Assembly: GCA_017938245.1 (NCBI GenBank)
Contig: JAGBBX010000041.1
Coordinates: 1 to 32,619 of the forward strand
Length of the DNA stretch: 32,619 bases
Source of the DNA: Bacteroidaceae bacterium
GTDB taxonomy: Bacteria; Bacteroidota; Bacteroidia; Bacteroidales; Bacteroidaceae
Reading direction: 5' to 3'
Below are positions 8,101-16,714 of this stretch, piece by piece (the first letter of the stretch is position 1; each line of letters opens with the position of its first letter). Under the pieces are notes generated by a model that was given only the letters and a program-made list of their open reading frames with translations, did not search any database and had not been told where the DNA came from. A program made the translations under genes and the position numbers.

Positions 8101-10348
8101 TTCCTGCGTCGAAGCCCTCGGCTGTCATTTTAGTAGAAGCCTTGCCCTCGAATACAATGCTTGTAAGTTTTGTACCAACGGGAGCAGAAACGGTAATTGT
8201 AGAACCCGTGTATGAACGGAGTTCGTAAGCGGGACCCTTCTTTGTCCAGATACGTACCTTTGTGGTAGCAGCACCCTTGTTGACATTTACCGATACACCG
8301 TTGTTGGTGAACGTAATATCATCGAACTCAACACCTGCCGAAACTGTCTCGTTGGGAGTTACCGAAGGCTCAAGAGCTGTGGGATTTGTGAAGTCAAACT
8401 CAGCTGTTGTGGGCTGTGAAGGCTCGGGCTCGGGAGTTACACGTCCTGCCTCAACTGTTGCGATAAGAGCCGCAAGTGCCTCGGCAGCAGCGTTCATCTC
8501 CTTGATGCTCATTGCCTCGTTAGCCATAATTCTCTTATACTCGGCGTCAAGAGCAACTACATCGTCGAATGCAGCCTTGAACTCCTCGGCAACCGAGCTG
8601 ACAACGTTAGAGATACCAAACTCTGACATATGCCAGTAGATACGCTCGGCTGTAACAAGGAAACGCAAGTGGCTGTAAGCCTCAGCAGCAGAAATCACGT
8701 TCGAAGCCCAAGCCTTGTCGCCTGCCTGAGGCAGACCGCTCTCAATCTTTGTAATTGTTGTGAAAGCCTCGCCGTCGTTGCTACCCTGCACCTCTATTGC
8801 ATCGGGGAAGTCACTACCACCGTTTACGCGTGTGTGGTAGTTGAACGAGAAGTTCTGAATTGAATTACCCTCGCCGAGGTCAATCTGAATGTAGTGAGGG
8901 CCATCAATTGCTACACCCCAAGATGTATGCATAAATGTTCCTGTGTTACCATCGACAAGCGCAGGTACACCATCACCATCCGTGTCGCCATTATTAGCAT
9001 TGTGCTCCTGAGGACAAGTTACATAAGCTGCCGCCTCGGCATCTGTAGTCTGAAGAGCAACCGGAGTAGCCTCAACGCTCAACTGAGCCTCGGCAAGCAG
9101 AGCGGCAGCCTTGTCTGTTACCTCCTTAAGAGCTGCGGCAGCGGCATCAACCTCCTCCTGTGAAGGAGCAAAAAGATTCGCAATCTCCTCGGCCGAAAGG
9201 ACACCACTATATACCGACACTGCGCTGATAGTACCGTCGAAGAGTTCCATTGCGCCCTCGGCTGTCATACCACCGCCGATGTAAATCTGAGCACCTGCGT
9301 GATCCTCTTTTACCATTTTGGGAGTAGCAATCTCGTAACCGCCGAAGTTGCGGTCCATCACAGATACGCCATTGATATATGCCTTGAAGTTGTTATTTGT
9401 GGGGTTAAGAACATAAACCAACACAACATCTTCGGCTCCTGCGGGAACTGTACCTGACGAGTAACGGTCACCGGTCTTGCAAGATGCCAAATAGCTAAGG
9501 TTAGCACCGCTTGTACCATACGCTACGTATGCCGAACCTGTGGGCATAGCATCGGTATTTGCAGCCTGTGTGGGGTCTGATGTGCAGAAGATAGCCTTTC
9601 TGTCGGCCAATGTAGCAGGAGTAGTAACCTTTACAGCTACAGTAAGGTCGCTAAGAGCAAAAATCTTGGCAGCATCCTCCTCGGGAAGCTGATAGGGAGC
9701 TGTACCAACCTCGGTTGTCGACCATACGAGATCTACTGTGGGCTCGGGCTCGGGTTCGGGATCAGGTTCCGGCTCAACAGTTGCAGCCTCAACAGCATAT
9801 ACATAGTGAATTGTCCAACCACCCTTACCCTGATTATAGGTAGGAGTACCGGCTGCACCATTCTGTACATTAATCCAAGTTCCGGCATTGTTTACGAAAC
9901 GAACCAACATATCCTCGGCATCGATGTAAGACATTGAGTCGCCATCACCGTTGAAGTTAGAAGAACCTTCACCGGCCTGGGTAGGATTCGTTGTTGTAAA
10001 CACGGCAGCACCCTCGATAGAACCGAAGTCCTTGGGAGAAGATGCCTGCATATAGGTTCCGTCTAACTTTTTAAGATAGTAAGAACCGGCCTCACCCTCG
10101 AATACGGGCTCCCATACAAACACCGCTGCGTCTGTAAAATCGGCAACGCTGTAAGGAGCAGCGCCTGTGTTACCAACAAAATAGAAATTGTTGGTAGCAG
10201 AAAGATTTTTAATGGCAATGTAAGTAGATGCAGTTTTTGCATTCAACTCGGCAGAGCTCAGACGAGTCTCGGTGAGACTGTAGCTCTGTGCCATTGCTGT
10301 CAATGCCATCGCAAAGAACAGCGACAAGAAAAGTGTAAACTTTCTCAT
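5186..10348 (-). CDS. Large exported protein with LamG-like, F5/8C and Ig-like modules
   Basis: 1720 residues starting MRKFTLFLSLFFAMALTAMA (signal peptide). Modules by eye: an N-terminal beta module at 22-195 shared with the partial gene; a Glu-Pro linker; a LamG/concanavalin-like lectin domain at about 205-395 (YINGVSVMDRNF, LFDGTISAVSVYSG); an F5/8 type C module at about 430-585 (DGNTGTFMHTSWG, IQIDLGEGNSIQNF); a helical stretch; beta modules; a chitobiase C-terminal-like segment near 785-870; Ig-like segments near 1043-1250 and 1573-1680; and the tail YDLNGRRVKNAVKGVYIING then KKVLVK. I see no catalytic site. It probably binds glycans or host surfaces, and the tail may direct type IX secretion or surface attachment. 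The stop lies inside the first 84-bp unit, whose codons supply the VLVK end. Confidence 0.92.
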   Translation of the reverse strand: MRKFTLFLSLFFAMALTAMAQSYSLTETRLSSAELNAKTASTYIAIKNLSATNNFYFVGNTGAAPYSVADFTDAAVFVWEPVFEGEAGSYYLKKLDGTYMQASSPKDFGSIEGAAVFTTTNPTQAGEGSSNFNGDGDSMSYIDAEDMLVRFVNNAGTWINVQNGAAGTPTYNQGKGGWTIHYVYAVEAATVEPEPDPEPEPEPTVDLVWSTTEVGTAPYQLPEEDAAKIFALSDLTVAVKVTTPATLADRKAIFCTSDPTQAANTDAMPTGSAYVAYGTSGANLSYLASCKTGDRYSSGTVPAGAEDVVLVYVLNPTNNNFKAYINGVSVMDRNFGGYEIATPKMVKEDHAGAQIYIGGGMTAEGAMELFDGTISAVSVYSGVLSAEEIANLFAPSQEEVDAAAAALKEVTDKAAALLAEAQLSVEATPVALQTTDAEAAAYVTCPQEHNANNGDTDGDGVPALVDGNTGTFMHTSWGVAIDGPHYIQIDLGEGNSIQNFSFNYHTRVNGGSDFPDAIEVQGSNDGEAFTTITKIESGLPQAGDKAWASNVISAAEAYSHLRFLVTAERIYWHMSEFGISNVVSSVAEEFKAAFDDVVALDAEYKRIMANEAMSIKEMNAAAEALAALIATVEAGRVTPEPEPSQPTTAEFDFTNPTALEPSVTPNETVSAGVEFDDITFTNNGVSVNVNKGAATTKVRIWTKKGPAYELRSYTGSTITVSAPVGTKLTSIVFEGKASTKMTAEGFDAGTWTGEAESVEFAVTGTLNINTIKVELVVEGGISVSAPVPSVESGVYPEALNVSFVSEIAGVEEGTEYTLRYYYTDNGDEPTAASNRIYSNLYVGKDATYKVIAVLTIGEEQYVSPVTEVSYIISEMKPYEAIKSAEDVKPGKVIMVAGTQAALSVEGKYGYLNAREVEVKGSFVEDMVYYAFELEAAEGGYYIKDANGKYLYMSGTYNSFNVSDEVPAEAGVWTIAINEDGTATITNVEKAKYIQYSTKYSSYGAYAEAQAEGVLPTLYAQGEYPVLEYTPTGEEMLSELKEFTFTCAQGLSVNVEAGVPFVYDPMSGVWSDEVGDYVYSKYFELDATVVDANTVVLSLPEAVTGEGFYQLSVPAGFFVLNPEGLAIASEAIGGYYNLVDNSPLTIESTTPAVGVVESLSRVEIDFSHNIGEVYTPISVVDAEGNEVCKATPSFQDADGNWYNDYSLVSFVLESEITAAGTYSLVIPANYINKTSDGSFFEGATLTFTIEGEVETGLADGVYKLHWEWNGRGFMAYHEDFPEEAKLADVTLGGYENIHYNSATDNVDLNWYLITANDGNRYLFHVATGKFLTYTDVEADAAVSNRLDAASALAINIETSVADAASYQVTAEFNDKTYLLSSGCGASSFEGHPIRWNPNMNDLTDGGTPVKFVPVEGVEVSDEVMAAVNAVINPVKYYRVKHVTSGKYLHINERNADYSTGPIGSVIVSDFAEVSDQVFSIEENENGKYLVSSEGYYIVCRAWNVDAWNDATMGSALAFEATKNEGEFYIKCANGYFKVENVGGVDYPFCDAPITAAATWVLEEAEAPAPVEPVEFGVVSIDPADGSTVSSLTTITVTFSHAVSCDALRPGIDTYNIFGDNGSVNESHFSIEGNVVKFELISGIYDAGVYTLSIPKYIFSNAETGEVFEGAKFLFTVDGTLSGIGNVNAEDGNQVIYDLNGRRVKNAVKGVYIINGKKVLVK

Positions 10349-10437
10349 AAAAATTGAATTTGGTTAATAAAAAAGGTTATTTAAAGTATCTATTTTACTA
10401 ATAGCCATTTATTAAGGCATATTAGCCATTATATCCG

Positions 10438-10445
10438 CAAATATA
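10438..10445 (-). promoter_or_regulatory. -7 promoter box TATATTTG
   Basis: TATATTTG on the minus strand, followed by CGG, fits TAnnTTTG about 90 nt before the start at 10348. A recognisable -33 element is lacking. Confidence 0.5.
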
Positions 10446-10669
10446 ACATTTATAAAATAAATATTTATATTTTATCTAAAATTTATTTATTAACAGGAAG
10501 AACAGGAAGTAGGATAAAAAATCCCTATAATCTATCACGACTGAACACTTCGGGCTACCCAACGGGGTAAGGAGTTAAAAAGTGCGTGTTTGAAAGTTGC
10601 TTCAGAAGGTGAGTTTATGCTACTGTTGGACTTTGTCAAATCATTCCTACTTTAATGGGAAATTTGTGC
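10446..10669. other. Intergenic stretch without recognised features
   Basis: AT-rich at first, then mixed composition. I found no credible ORF, RNA gene or copy of the local repeat families here. Confidence 0.6.
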
Positions 10670-10700
10670 AAAAAGGCAGCGTGCCAAAAGCACGCTGCCT
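10670..10700 (-). terminator. Rho-independent terminator of the 710-aa gene
   Basis: An 11-bp stem, AGGCAGCGTGC / GCACGCTGCCT, with a short loop is followed on the minus strand by TTTT. It is the same terminator type as at 4962-4995. Confidence 0.85.
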
Positions 10701-10752
10701 ATAATCTGTTCCACTTATCCCCTCCACTTAGAGAGAGGTTAGGTTGGAGTTA

Positions 10753-10836
10753 TTACTTAACAAGAACTTTGGCTGCGCCCAAGTGCTTGGCGCTCGGCAA
10801 TTCTTTATTAAGCAAGCTTATCAATCATTACTCTCA
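10753..10836 (-). repeat. Single divergent 81-bp 3'-end unit after the 710-aa gene
   Basis: From the real TGA (10836-10834) to an in-frame TAA (10755-10753) is 81 bp, one codon shorter than the other units. It keeps TTGATAAGCTTGCTTAAT and GCCGAGCGC, but the second half is diverged (CAAGCACTTGGGCGCAGCC). It ends with codons AAA GTT CTT GTT AAG TAA, encoding KVLVK-stop with codons different from the live end (AAA GTG CTG GTT AAG TGA). That is expected if the distal end is the gene's former terminus. Confidence 0.8.
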
Positions 10837-12966
10837 CTTAACCAGCACTTTTTTGCCATTGATAACATAGATACCCTTAACAGGATTCTCTACGCGGCGA
10901 CCGCTGAGGTCGTAGATACCCTCAACAACTGTCTCGCCGGCTACCTGGTCGATACCTGTGTCGTCACCGGGGACATACTCCTCTATTGCCATAGCCGATG
11001 TCCAGCTACCCATAAAGTGAGGCAGGTTACCTGTGTAGAAGTAAGAACCTGAGCTATTGGGAGCGGGGAATGTTCCACCTACCTGATAAGCTACAAGTCC
11101 AAAGAGCTTCTCGTATGTTACGTCAGTCTCGCACTTGCCATTGGGATACATCTTCACGAGTGTAACATCAACCTTAGACTCAGAGATACCTGTTGCCGAG
11201 CCTGATGCACCGTTGGGAACAGTCAAATACTTGCCATCGAATGTTACGAATGAGAATGTTCCATCCTCGTTAGCCTCGCAAGTAAATACTGCTGTCTCGG
11301 GATAAGAGAGTCCCTTGCTTGTAAGAGTATCACGAACCATCGAAAGTGTATAGTCGCCTGTCTCTGTTACATTATAGTCGAGATAGTTACGTACACCACC
11401 GTATGTTACGAATGTAAGAGTGTACTTTGTACCGTTTGTGGGCAGGATAATCTCCTCGGTCTTGTAGTACTCCTGAAGAGCCTCGGCAAGTGTGATACGT
11501 GCCAATGTTGTGGGCTTAGCCTCGGCAGCGTCGATAGCAGCCTTGAATGTCTCACGACCTGCACCTGTGGGATAACCTACACCCTGGAGCTCGTAAATCT
11601 CCTTAACCTCGGCGATATACTCTACTGTCTCGGGATCATCCTCGTCGCTTGCAAGACCCTTGATAAGCTTCATAAGGTCGTTAAGCTCGGTAATCATTTC
11701 CATTATATCGTCGGCCTTATCATCGGCTCTCATATACATATCGTTACCCTCGTTGTAAAGCTCAACAAGTTCGCGGATATAAGTTACAAAGGGAAGATAT
11801 TTCTCCTCGGCTGTCTCGTTTGCCAATGCATAAAGCGAGAACTCAGCCATATGGAAATATGTACGCTCGGCAGTTACAAGAAAACGGAGATATTGGTAAG
11901 GCTGGTCGGCTACAATATCGCCTGATGCCCAATGCATACTACCCTGCTGGGGAAGATCCTTATCAAGAACAGCGATTTGAGAAAATTCTACACCATCATT
12001 ACTACCCAGCACCTCGATTACATCGGGATAGTCATCTGCACAGTTAGGTCTTGTGTCATACTCTATTGCAAATTTCTGCAAGGGTTCGTTCAAAGCATCA
12101 ACCTGCAACCAATGCTGCTTCTCAACAGGACTATTCCAACGTGAGTGGAAGAAGTTCGATGTATCGCCATCGATAAGAGCATCAATGGGACCCTCGCTTA
12201 GCTCAGGCTCATTACACCACAAGTAGTTAGCTGCAGCCTGGTCGGCAACCTGAAGCTCTATCTTACCACCACCGGTAGCAGAATACTTAAGCTCGTCGAG
12301 AATAAAGAGGTCAACCTCCTCGAGAACGTATGAGAGGCTATCCAAAGCCTCTTTGCGCAACTGCTCGCCTACTACAAGATTATAAGCAAGTGTCTCGGTC
12401 AAAGAGTCGATTGCAGCATACTCACCTACCTCGTAAATCTGACAAGAACCATAAGCTGCTCCGTCTGTAAGCGACCATCCGCAATAAGCGTAACCATACT
12501 CCTCGAATCCGTTAGCGGGAATATTGGTTATAGTACCGGTTCCGTCAAAAGCCAAAATCCAAGGATAGCTTGCGTGTCCGTATGTACTCTCAAAAGCCTC
12601 GACGTATGAAGTAGGAATATCCATCATCATAGCGCTACCGTCCTTTGCTGAAACATACTTCTGCGCAGCAATGTTAAAGAGATAGAGTTTACCTTCACAT
12701 TCTACAACTGTAAACTGCTGACTTGGATCCTCGGGATTATCCTCTACATTCGAGAACACGTATGTAGACCAAAGACGATCGGAATACTGTTCACTGCTAG
12801 GCCAAAAGAGTGAAGCCTGAGCACCATTTGCCTCAAGCCAGGGGCCAAACTGCAACCAGAAAATCTTTCCGGGCTTAATATCCTCGAGGCTTGCGATAGG
12901 ATTCTGTGCAAATGCAGTCATAGCAAATGCCACAAACATTGATAAGAAAAGAGTAAATTTTCTCAT
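10834..12966 (-). CDS. Exported F5/8 type C domain protein, 710 aa
   Basis: Begins MRKFTLFLSMFVAFAMTAFA, a signal peptide. An N-terminal beta module spans about 22-150 (IASLEDIKPGKIFWLQFG). One F5/8 type C module lies at about 229-384 (DALIDGDTSNFFHSRW, DVIEVLGSNDGVEF, YLRFLVTAERTYFHMAEF). A helical segment with GVGYPTGAGRETFKAAIDAA follows, then a beta module that also occurs in the 945-aa and partial proteins, and the tail YDLSGRRVENPVKGIYVING then KKVLVK. No enzyme motif is seen, so it is probably a surface binding protein. It has its own promoter box and terminator, so it is likely monocistronic. Confidence 0.92.
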   Translation of the reverse strand: MRKFTLFLSMFVAFAMTAFAQNPIASLEDIKPGKIFWLQFGPWLEANGAQASLFWPSSEQYSDRLWSTYVFSNVEDNPEDPSQQFTVVECEGKLYLFNIAAQKYVSAKDGSAMMMDIPTSYVEAFESTYGHASYPWILAFDGTGTITNIPANGFEEYGYAYCGWSLTDGAAYGSCQIYEVGEYAAIDSLTETLAYNLVVGEQLRKEALDSLSYVLEEVDLFILDELKYSATGGGKIELQVADQAAANYLWCNEPELSEGPIDALIDGDTSNFFHSRWNSPVEKQHWLQVDALNEPLQKFAIEYDTRPNCADDYPDVIEVLGSNDGVEFSQIAVLDKDLPQQGSMHWASGDIVADQPYQYLRFLVTAERTYFHMAEFSLYALANETAEEKYLPFVTYIRELVELYNEGNDMYMRADDKADDIMEMITELNDLMKLIKGLASDEDDPETVEYIAEVKEIYELQGVGYPTGAGRETFKAAIDAAEAKPTTLARITLAEALQEYYKTEEIILPTNGTKYTLTFVTYGGVRNYLDYNVTETGDYTLSMVRDTLTSKGLSYPETAVFTCEANEDGTFSFVTFDGKYLTVPNGASGSATGISESKVDVTLVKMYPNGKCETDVTYEKLFGLVAYQVGGTFPAPNSSGSYFYTGNLPHFMGSWTSAMAIEEYVPGDDTGIDQVAGETVVEGIYDLSGRRVENPVKGIYVINGKKVLVK

Positions 12967-13066
12967 AAATTAAAGTTTTAGTTAGTTAATTATAGGTGCA
13001 TCAGCATTGCTTTCATCTGTTCTTTCAGTTTAGAAGCAGCGCCAAATACACAATTTTAGTTGTGGG

Positions 13067-13074
13067 CAAAGTTA
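13067..13074 (-). promoter_or_regulatory. -7 promoter box TAACTTTG
   Basis: TAACTTTG on the minus strand, followed by CCC, fits TAnnTTTG about 100 nt upstream of the 710-aa gene. The 945-aa gene has the identical octamer. Confidence 0.5.
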
Positions 13075-13235
13075 ATAATTTATTATTAAATGCAACTATT
13101 TTTTTATTTTTTTTGAAAAATTGTTTTTTCATAAGACAATGAGTGGCCCCCGGGTATTTGGGAGTTACTTTTGCCGATGTTTCGGACGATTAGAAACAGA
13201 CTATTAAGCGAGTGCAAAGGAAACTTGTTTACAGT

Positions 13236-13356
13236 GCTAACATTTCGGGCGATTGAAAATCGCCCCTACAAGCAATGAGAAAAGCAATGAATATCAATGA
13301 TTTTCCTCAGCGTTAATCTTCGAGAACAGTAGGGGCGATTTCCAATCGCCCGCACA
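13236..13356. repeat. 86-bp hairpin repeat, two stems 86 bp apart
   Basis: Hairpins GGGCGATT-gaa-AATCGCCC (13247-13265) and GGGCGATT-tcc-AATCGCCC (13333-13351) are spaced exactly 86 bp. The CAAGCAATGA...AATATCAATGATTTTCCTCAGCG linker is the same as in the 16715 array. The two hairpins have opposite flank orientation (TTTC before and CCTAC after, versus GTAG before and CGCAC after). Confidence 0.8.
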
Positions 13357-13388
13357 ATAAGTTCCTCTTATTTGTAATTAAGAGGAGC
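13351..13388 (-). repeat. 38-bp repeat also present at 32233-32270
   Basis: The reverse complement is identical over 38 bp to 32233-32270. It holds the small hairpin CCTCTTA-8 nt-TAAGAGG. Here it is fused directly to an 86-bp-family hairpin. Confidence 0.8.
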
Positions 13389-13424
13389 TCCTCAAAGGAG
13401 TGAAGAGTAAAAAAAGCAACAAGG

Positions 13425-13487
13425 CAACATACTCCCTTCCCTTGCAGATGCTCCATCTAAAACTTCATAGGGAGGAAATATGTTGCA
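13425..13487. repeat. Imperfect inverted repeat
   Basis: GCAACATA (13425-13432) pairs with TATGTTGC (13480-13487), with CCCTTCC-like and GGGAGG-like inner arms. It lies just before the terminator of the 945-aa gene. It may be a remnant of a small mobile element; no function is evident. Confidence 0.35.
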
Positions 13488-13505
13488 CTTTTAATCATCT
13501 GACAA

Positions 13506-13539
13506 CAAAAAAAGGCAGCGAGCCAAAAACTCGCTGCCT
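13506..13539 (-). terminator. Rho-independent terminator of the 945-aa gene
   Basis: Stem AGGCAGCGAG / CTCGCTGCCT is followed by TTTTTTT on the minus strand. Compared with its sister terminators one pair is changed on both arms (GTG/CAC to GAG/CTC), so pairing is preserved. Confidence 0.85.
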
Positions 13540-13589
13540 ATAATCAGTTCCACTTACCTTCTCTACTCTGGAGAAGGACGGGTTGGGGC

Positions 13590-13676
13590 TTCCTTAACCA
13601 ATACCACTGCGCTTCGAGCGAACTGCTTTGCGTTCGGCAAAGCTTGATTAAGCAAGCTTATCAATCATTGCTCTCA
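13590..13676 (-). repeat. Single 84-bp 3'-end unit after the 945-aa gene
   Basis: The live stop TGA is at 13676-13674. 84 bp downstream, the position of the vestigial stop (13592-13590) reads GAA after an intact V-V-L-V-K codon run. The old stop codon has apparently been lost, consistent with it no longer ending a gene. The unit is otherwise close to those at 5018-5188 and 31989-32159. Confidence 0.8.
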
Positions 13677-16511
13677 CTTAACCAGCACTTTCTTGCCGTT
13701 AACAATATAGACACCCTTAACAGGATTCTCTACACGACGACCGCTGAGGTCATAGATACCCTCAACAACTACCTCGTTCTTAACCTCCTCGATAGCAGTC
13801 TCGCCTGCTACATACTCCTCGATGAGAAGTGCCGATGAGTAGCCATCGTTCCAGAAGGGAGCAGTTGCACCGTCGTAGTCGCTACCATCGGTTTTGAGAA
13901 CCATATAACCTGTCTCCCAAGCACCGTTGCTTGTACGGACACCACGAACACTCTTCCAAGCTATATAACCAAAGATATCAACGGGAGTTGCTACTACATA
14001 CGAAGAGGGAACAAGTTTTTCGAACTTGATGTGTGTCATTCTGTCCTTCTCGGCCTGGAAACCTACTACGTTACCGTTACCTGCAAGCCAATCGACACCG
14101 CTATACTTGCTGTGATATACAAGGTAGTTACCGTCGATAGTCTTAATTGAGTAAGCGCTGTCGATACGCTCAACAGTTACGCTATCCTCGCCAAGAATCT
14201 CAAGCTCACTGAGCTCGAACTCGAATGCTGCTGTCTCGGGATAAGCAACACCGTCAACGGGAATCATTGCTACGTCTTTACCCTCACCTGTTCTTGCATT
14301 ATCGGTGTAGTTCAGATAGAACTTGTTACCGTTCTTTGCAACCATTGTGAAGCAGTACTTCTTACCAATCTCGGGCATCTGAACGTCTGTTGAAGCTGCG
14401 TAAGCTGCAAGTGCCTCCTCAAGGATAGCCTTGTTTGCCAATGTGGGAGCAGCTGCCACAACATCGAGAACCTCCTTAAGAGCTGCACGGGGTGCCTCAT
14501 TGGGATAACCAACACCTACAAGTGCAAGCATCTCATTTGCCTGTGCTACAAGAGCAACAGTCTCGGGGTTATCGGCTGTAGAGATAAGCTCACGAAGAAG
14601 CGCTGTCTGCTCAATGAGCCGGGCTGTGATATCCTGAACAAGGAGTTCTGTTGCCTCGGGATCGGCAAGAACCGCTTGAGCCTGCTTGTAGAGGTCGTTA
14701 AGCGCCTGAAGCTGGTCGATGAAAGGAATATAAGCGTCGAATGCTACCGAACGATAGAATGCGGTTGTGAGACGGAACTCGGCCATATGCCAGTAGTCGT
14801 GGTCGGCACCTGCACCCTTACGGTCGGTAGAGGTTTTTGTTACCTCGAAACGGAGGTAGCTGTAATCCTGCTGTGCCTCGATAGGCTCTGATGAATAGCT
14901 CTTGCCGCTACCTGCAGGAAGACCTGTTACGTAAGCAATCTCCTCGAACTCTACACCGTCGTTACTACCCTGAACCGAAATCTCGGCGGGATAGTCGTTA
15001 GCAGCACCGCTACGTGTTACGTAGTTGAAACCGAATGCGCTGATTGAGTTACCACCAAGGTCGATAGTGATGCTGTGAGGCATACCGTCGTCTGATGCGC
15101 CATTATCGCTCCATCTTGTGTGGAAGAATGTAGCGTTGTTACCGTCGAGAAGGTCGGCGATGGGACCCTCAGAAGCCTCCTGAGCGTTTGTATAGAGATA
15201 GAAATCGGCCTCGGGATCGGTTGTCTGAAGTTCGAAAGGAACACCACCGTACTCCTCATAGCCTGCCTCATCATAGATAAGAGCCTCAGTATCAACGATT
15301 GCCTCTTCAAGGGCTGCAATAGTAGCATCCGATACAGCCTCGGTGTCACGTACAGTCAAAAGGATTGTTGAGCCTGCATCGGCACCACCTGTCCAGAATG
15401 CGAGGGCGGGACTACGTGTGTTCATTGCGTATGTTGTTCCGTGCTGATAGATGTAAACACCTGTCTCGACCTGGTTGCTCTTCTTTGCATACCAATCTGA
15501 AACGTAACCCTCGAGGTAAGGAAGATCCTCGTTTACGTCGTAGAGCAAAGGATAGGTGTGACCATCGTCACCAAGAGGATCGCCCGAAGCAAGAACGCGG
15601 TTCTCACCTGCTGCCATATTTACAATCTGGAATTTGAAGGGGTTACCGACAAAAGCCCAAGTGTAATTATCCTCTTTGCCCTCGGGAATTTTCTGAACGG
15701 CACCTGCGGCTGCGTTACCTGCGGGGATATACTCCTGACCCTCCTCGTAACCAAGATACCACTTGTTACCACTGTGGATAGTCATATAGTACCAACGGCT
15801 TACGCTTGCATAATCCTTTGAGAATACGATGCTGTTGTCGTAAGAGCAAGTAATCTCGTATGTTGCGTCGCCCTCAACAAGACCTTCGGGGAGGTTGTTG
15901 AATGTCACACCGTAAGCAGTGAGTGTGGGCGAAGGAAGGTTAGCACCCATATTGGCGTCAAAAGACTCTGTTGCAACAACCTCGCCATCGAGAACGTAGT
16001 TGTAAACGATTGTAGCAAGAGTAGCCTCCTCGAGAACTACCTTGAAGTTGCTAACGATGATACCCTTGTTGGCACCTGCAAAGATGAAAGAAGCCGATGT
16101 CTCCTTAAGACCCTCAACTGCAACGCTCTGAACGTCGTAAGCGGGAACATAGTCCTTGCCATCTACAGTAAGAGTAACATCATCGGTATACTCGCCATCC
16201 TTTACAAAGTCGAAACTATAAGATGCTACATAGTAACCGTGAGGAGCAGTCATCACGTACTGCGAGGGGCTAACGGTACCTACCCACAGACGAAGATTGT
16301 CGTGCTCGTCCGATACTGAAATGTTGTTGGCACTTACACTGAATGTAAAGCCGGGAACCTCGCTGCTCTCCCAAACAGAGTTCCAAGTACCTGCCGCGTT
16401 ACCCTGTGTAAAGGTACCGCTGTTACGGTCGATTGTTACGGTAATCGACTCGGCCATCGCTGCTGCCATAAACATAAACAGCATCGAAAAGATTAGAGTA
16501 AATTTTCTCAT
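13674..16511 (-). CDS. Exported F5/8 type C domain protein, 945 aa
   Basis: Signal peptide MRKFTLIFSMLFMFMAAAMA. An N-terminal beta domain covers about 20-175 (TITVDRNSG-like start, VSNFKVVLEEA end). A ricin/lectin-like region follows at about 230-400 (WYYMTIHSGNKWYLGYEEGQ). The F5/8 type C module is at about 420-584 (DLLDGNNATFFHTRWSDNG, ITIDLGGNSISAFGFNY, YWHMAEFRL). Helical segments with GVGYPNEAPRAALKEVLDVV come next, then the beta module shared with sister genes and the tail YDLSGRRVENPVKGVYIVNG then KKVLVK. No catalytic residues are recognised. It lies between its own promoter box and a strong terminator and is likely transcribed alone. A surface glycan-binding role is inferred. Confidence 0.92.
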   Translation of the reverse strand: MRKFTLIFSMLFMFMAAAMAESITVTIDRNSGTFTQGNAAGTWNSVWESSEVPGFTFSVSANNISVSDEHDNLRLWVGTVSPSQYVMTAPHGYYVASYSFDFVKDGEYTDDVTLTVDGKDYVPAYDVQSVAVEGLKETSASFIFAGANKGIIVSNFKVVLEEATLATIVYNYVLDGEVVATESFDANMGANLPSPTLTAYGVTFNNLPEGLVEGDATYEITCSYDNSIVFSKDYASVSRWYYMTIHSGNKWYLGYEEGQEYIPAGNAAAGAVQKIPEGKEDNYTWAFVGNPFKFQIVNMAAGENRVLASGDPLGDDGHTYPLLYDVNEDLPYLEGYVSDWYAKKSNQVETGVYIYQHGTTYAMNTRSPALAFWTGGADAGSTILLTVRDTEAVSDATIAALEEAIVDTEALIYDEAGYEEYGGVPFELQTTDPEADFYLYTNAQEASEGPIADLLDGNNATFFHTRWSDNGASDDGMPHSITIDLGGNSISAFGFNYVTRSGAANDYPAEISVQGSNDGVEFEEIAYVTGLPAGSGKSYSSEPIEAQQDYSYLRFEVTKTSTDRKGAGADHDYWHMAEFRLTTAFYRSVAFDAYIPFIDQLQALNDLYKQAQAVLADPEATELLVQDITARLIEQTALLRELISTADNPETVALVAQANEMLALVGVGYPNEAPRAALKEVLDVVAAAPTLANKAILEEALAAYAASTDVQMPEIGKKYCFTMVAKNGNKFYLNYTDNARTGEGKDVAMIPVDGVAYPETAAFEFELSELEILGEDSVTVERIDSAYSIKTIDGNYLVYHSKYSGVDWLAGNGNVVGFQAEKDRMTHIKFEKLVPSSYVVATPVDIFGYIAWKSVRGVRTSNGAWETGYMVLKTDGSDYDGATAPFWNDGYSSALLIEEYVAGETAIEEVKNEVVVEGIYDLSGRRVENPVKGVYIVNGKKVLVK

Positions 16512-16535
16512 AAATGTTGAATTTGGTTAATAAAT
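16512..16535 (-). promoter_or_regulatory. Shared 5' leader, same as upstream of the partial gene
   Basis: TTATTAACCAAATTCAACAT precedes the start codon, identical to the leader at 3514-3537 although the two proteins differ after the signal peptide. No Shine-Dalgarno motif is present. Confidence 0.55.
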
Positions 16536-16635
16536 AATATCATTTAAATATATTCTCGTTTCTATTTGAAAGAAAAGCGTCCAATCTGCTTTAATTTCGT
16601 TAACCACAGAGGTTTACAAAATGATTTAAACTTGT

Positions 16636-16643
16636 CAAAGTTA
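16636..16643 (-). promoter_or_regulatory. -7 promoter box TAACTTTG
   Basis: TAACTTTG (TAnnTTTG type) on the minus strand lies about 125 nt before the 945-aa gene start, giving a long untranslated leader. Confidence 0.5.
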
Positions 16644-16714
16644 TATTTTTTCTGAAAAAAAACAATTATTATTGTGTATATTTTTTTCAACAAGGGAGTT
16701 TTTTTACTTATTTT

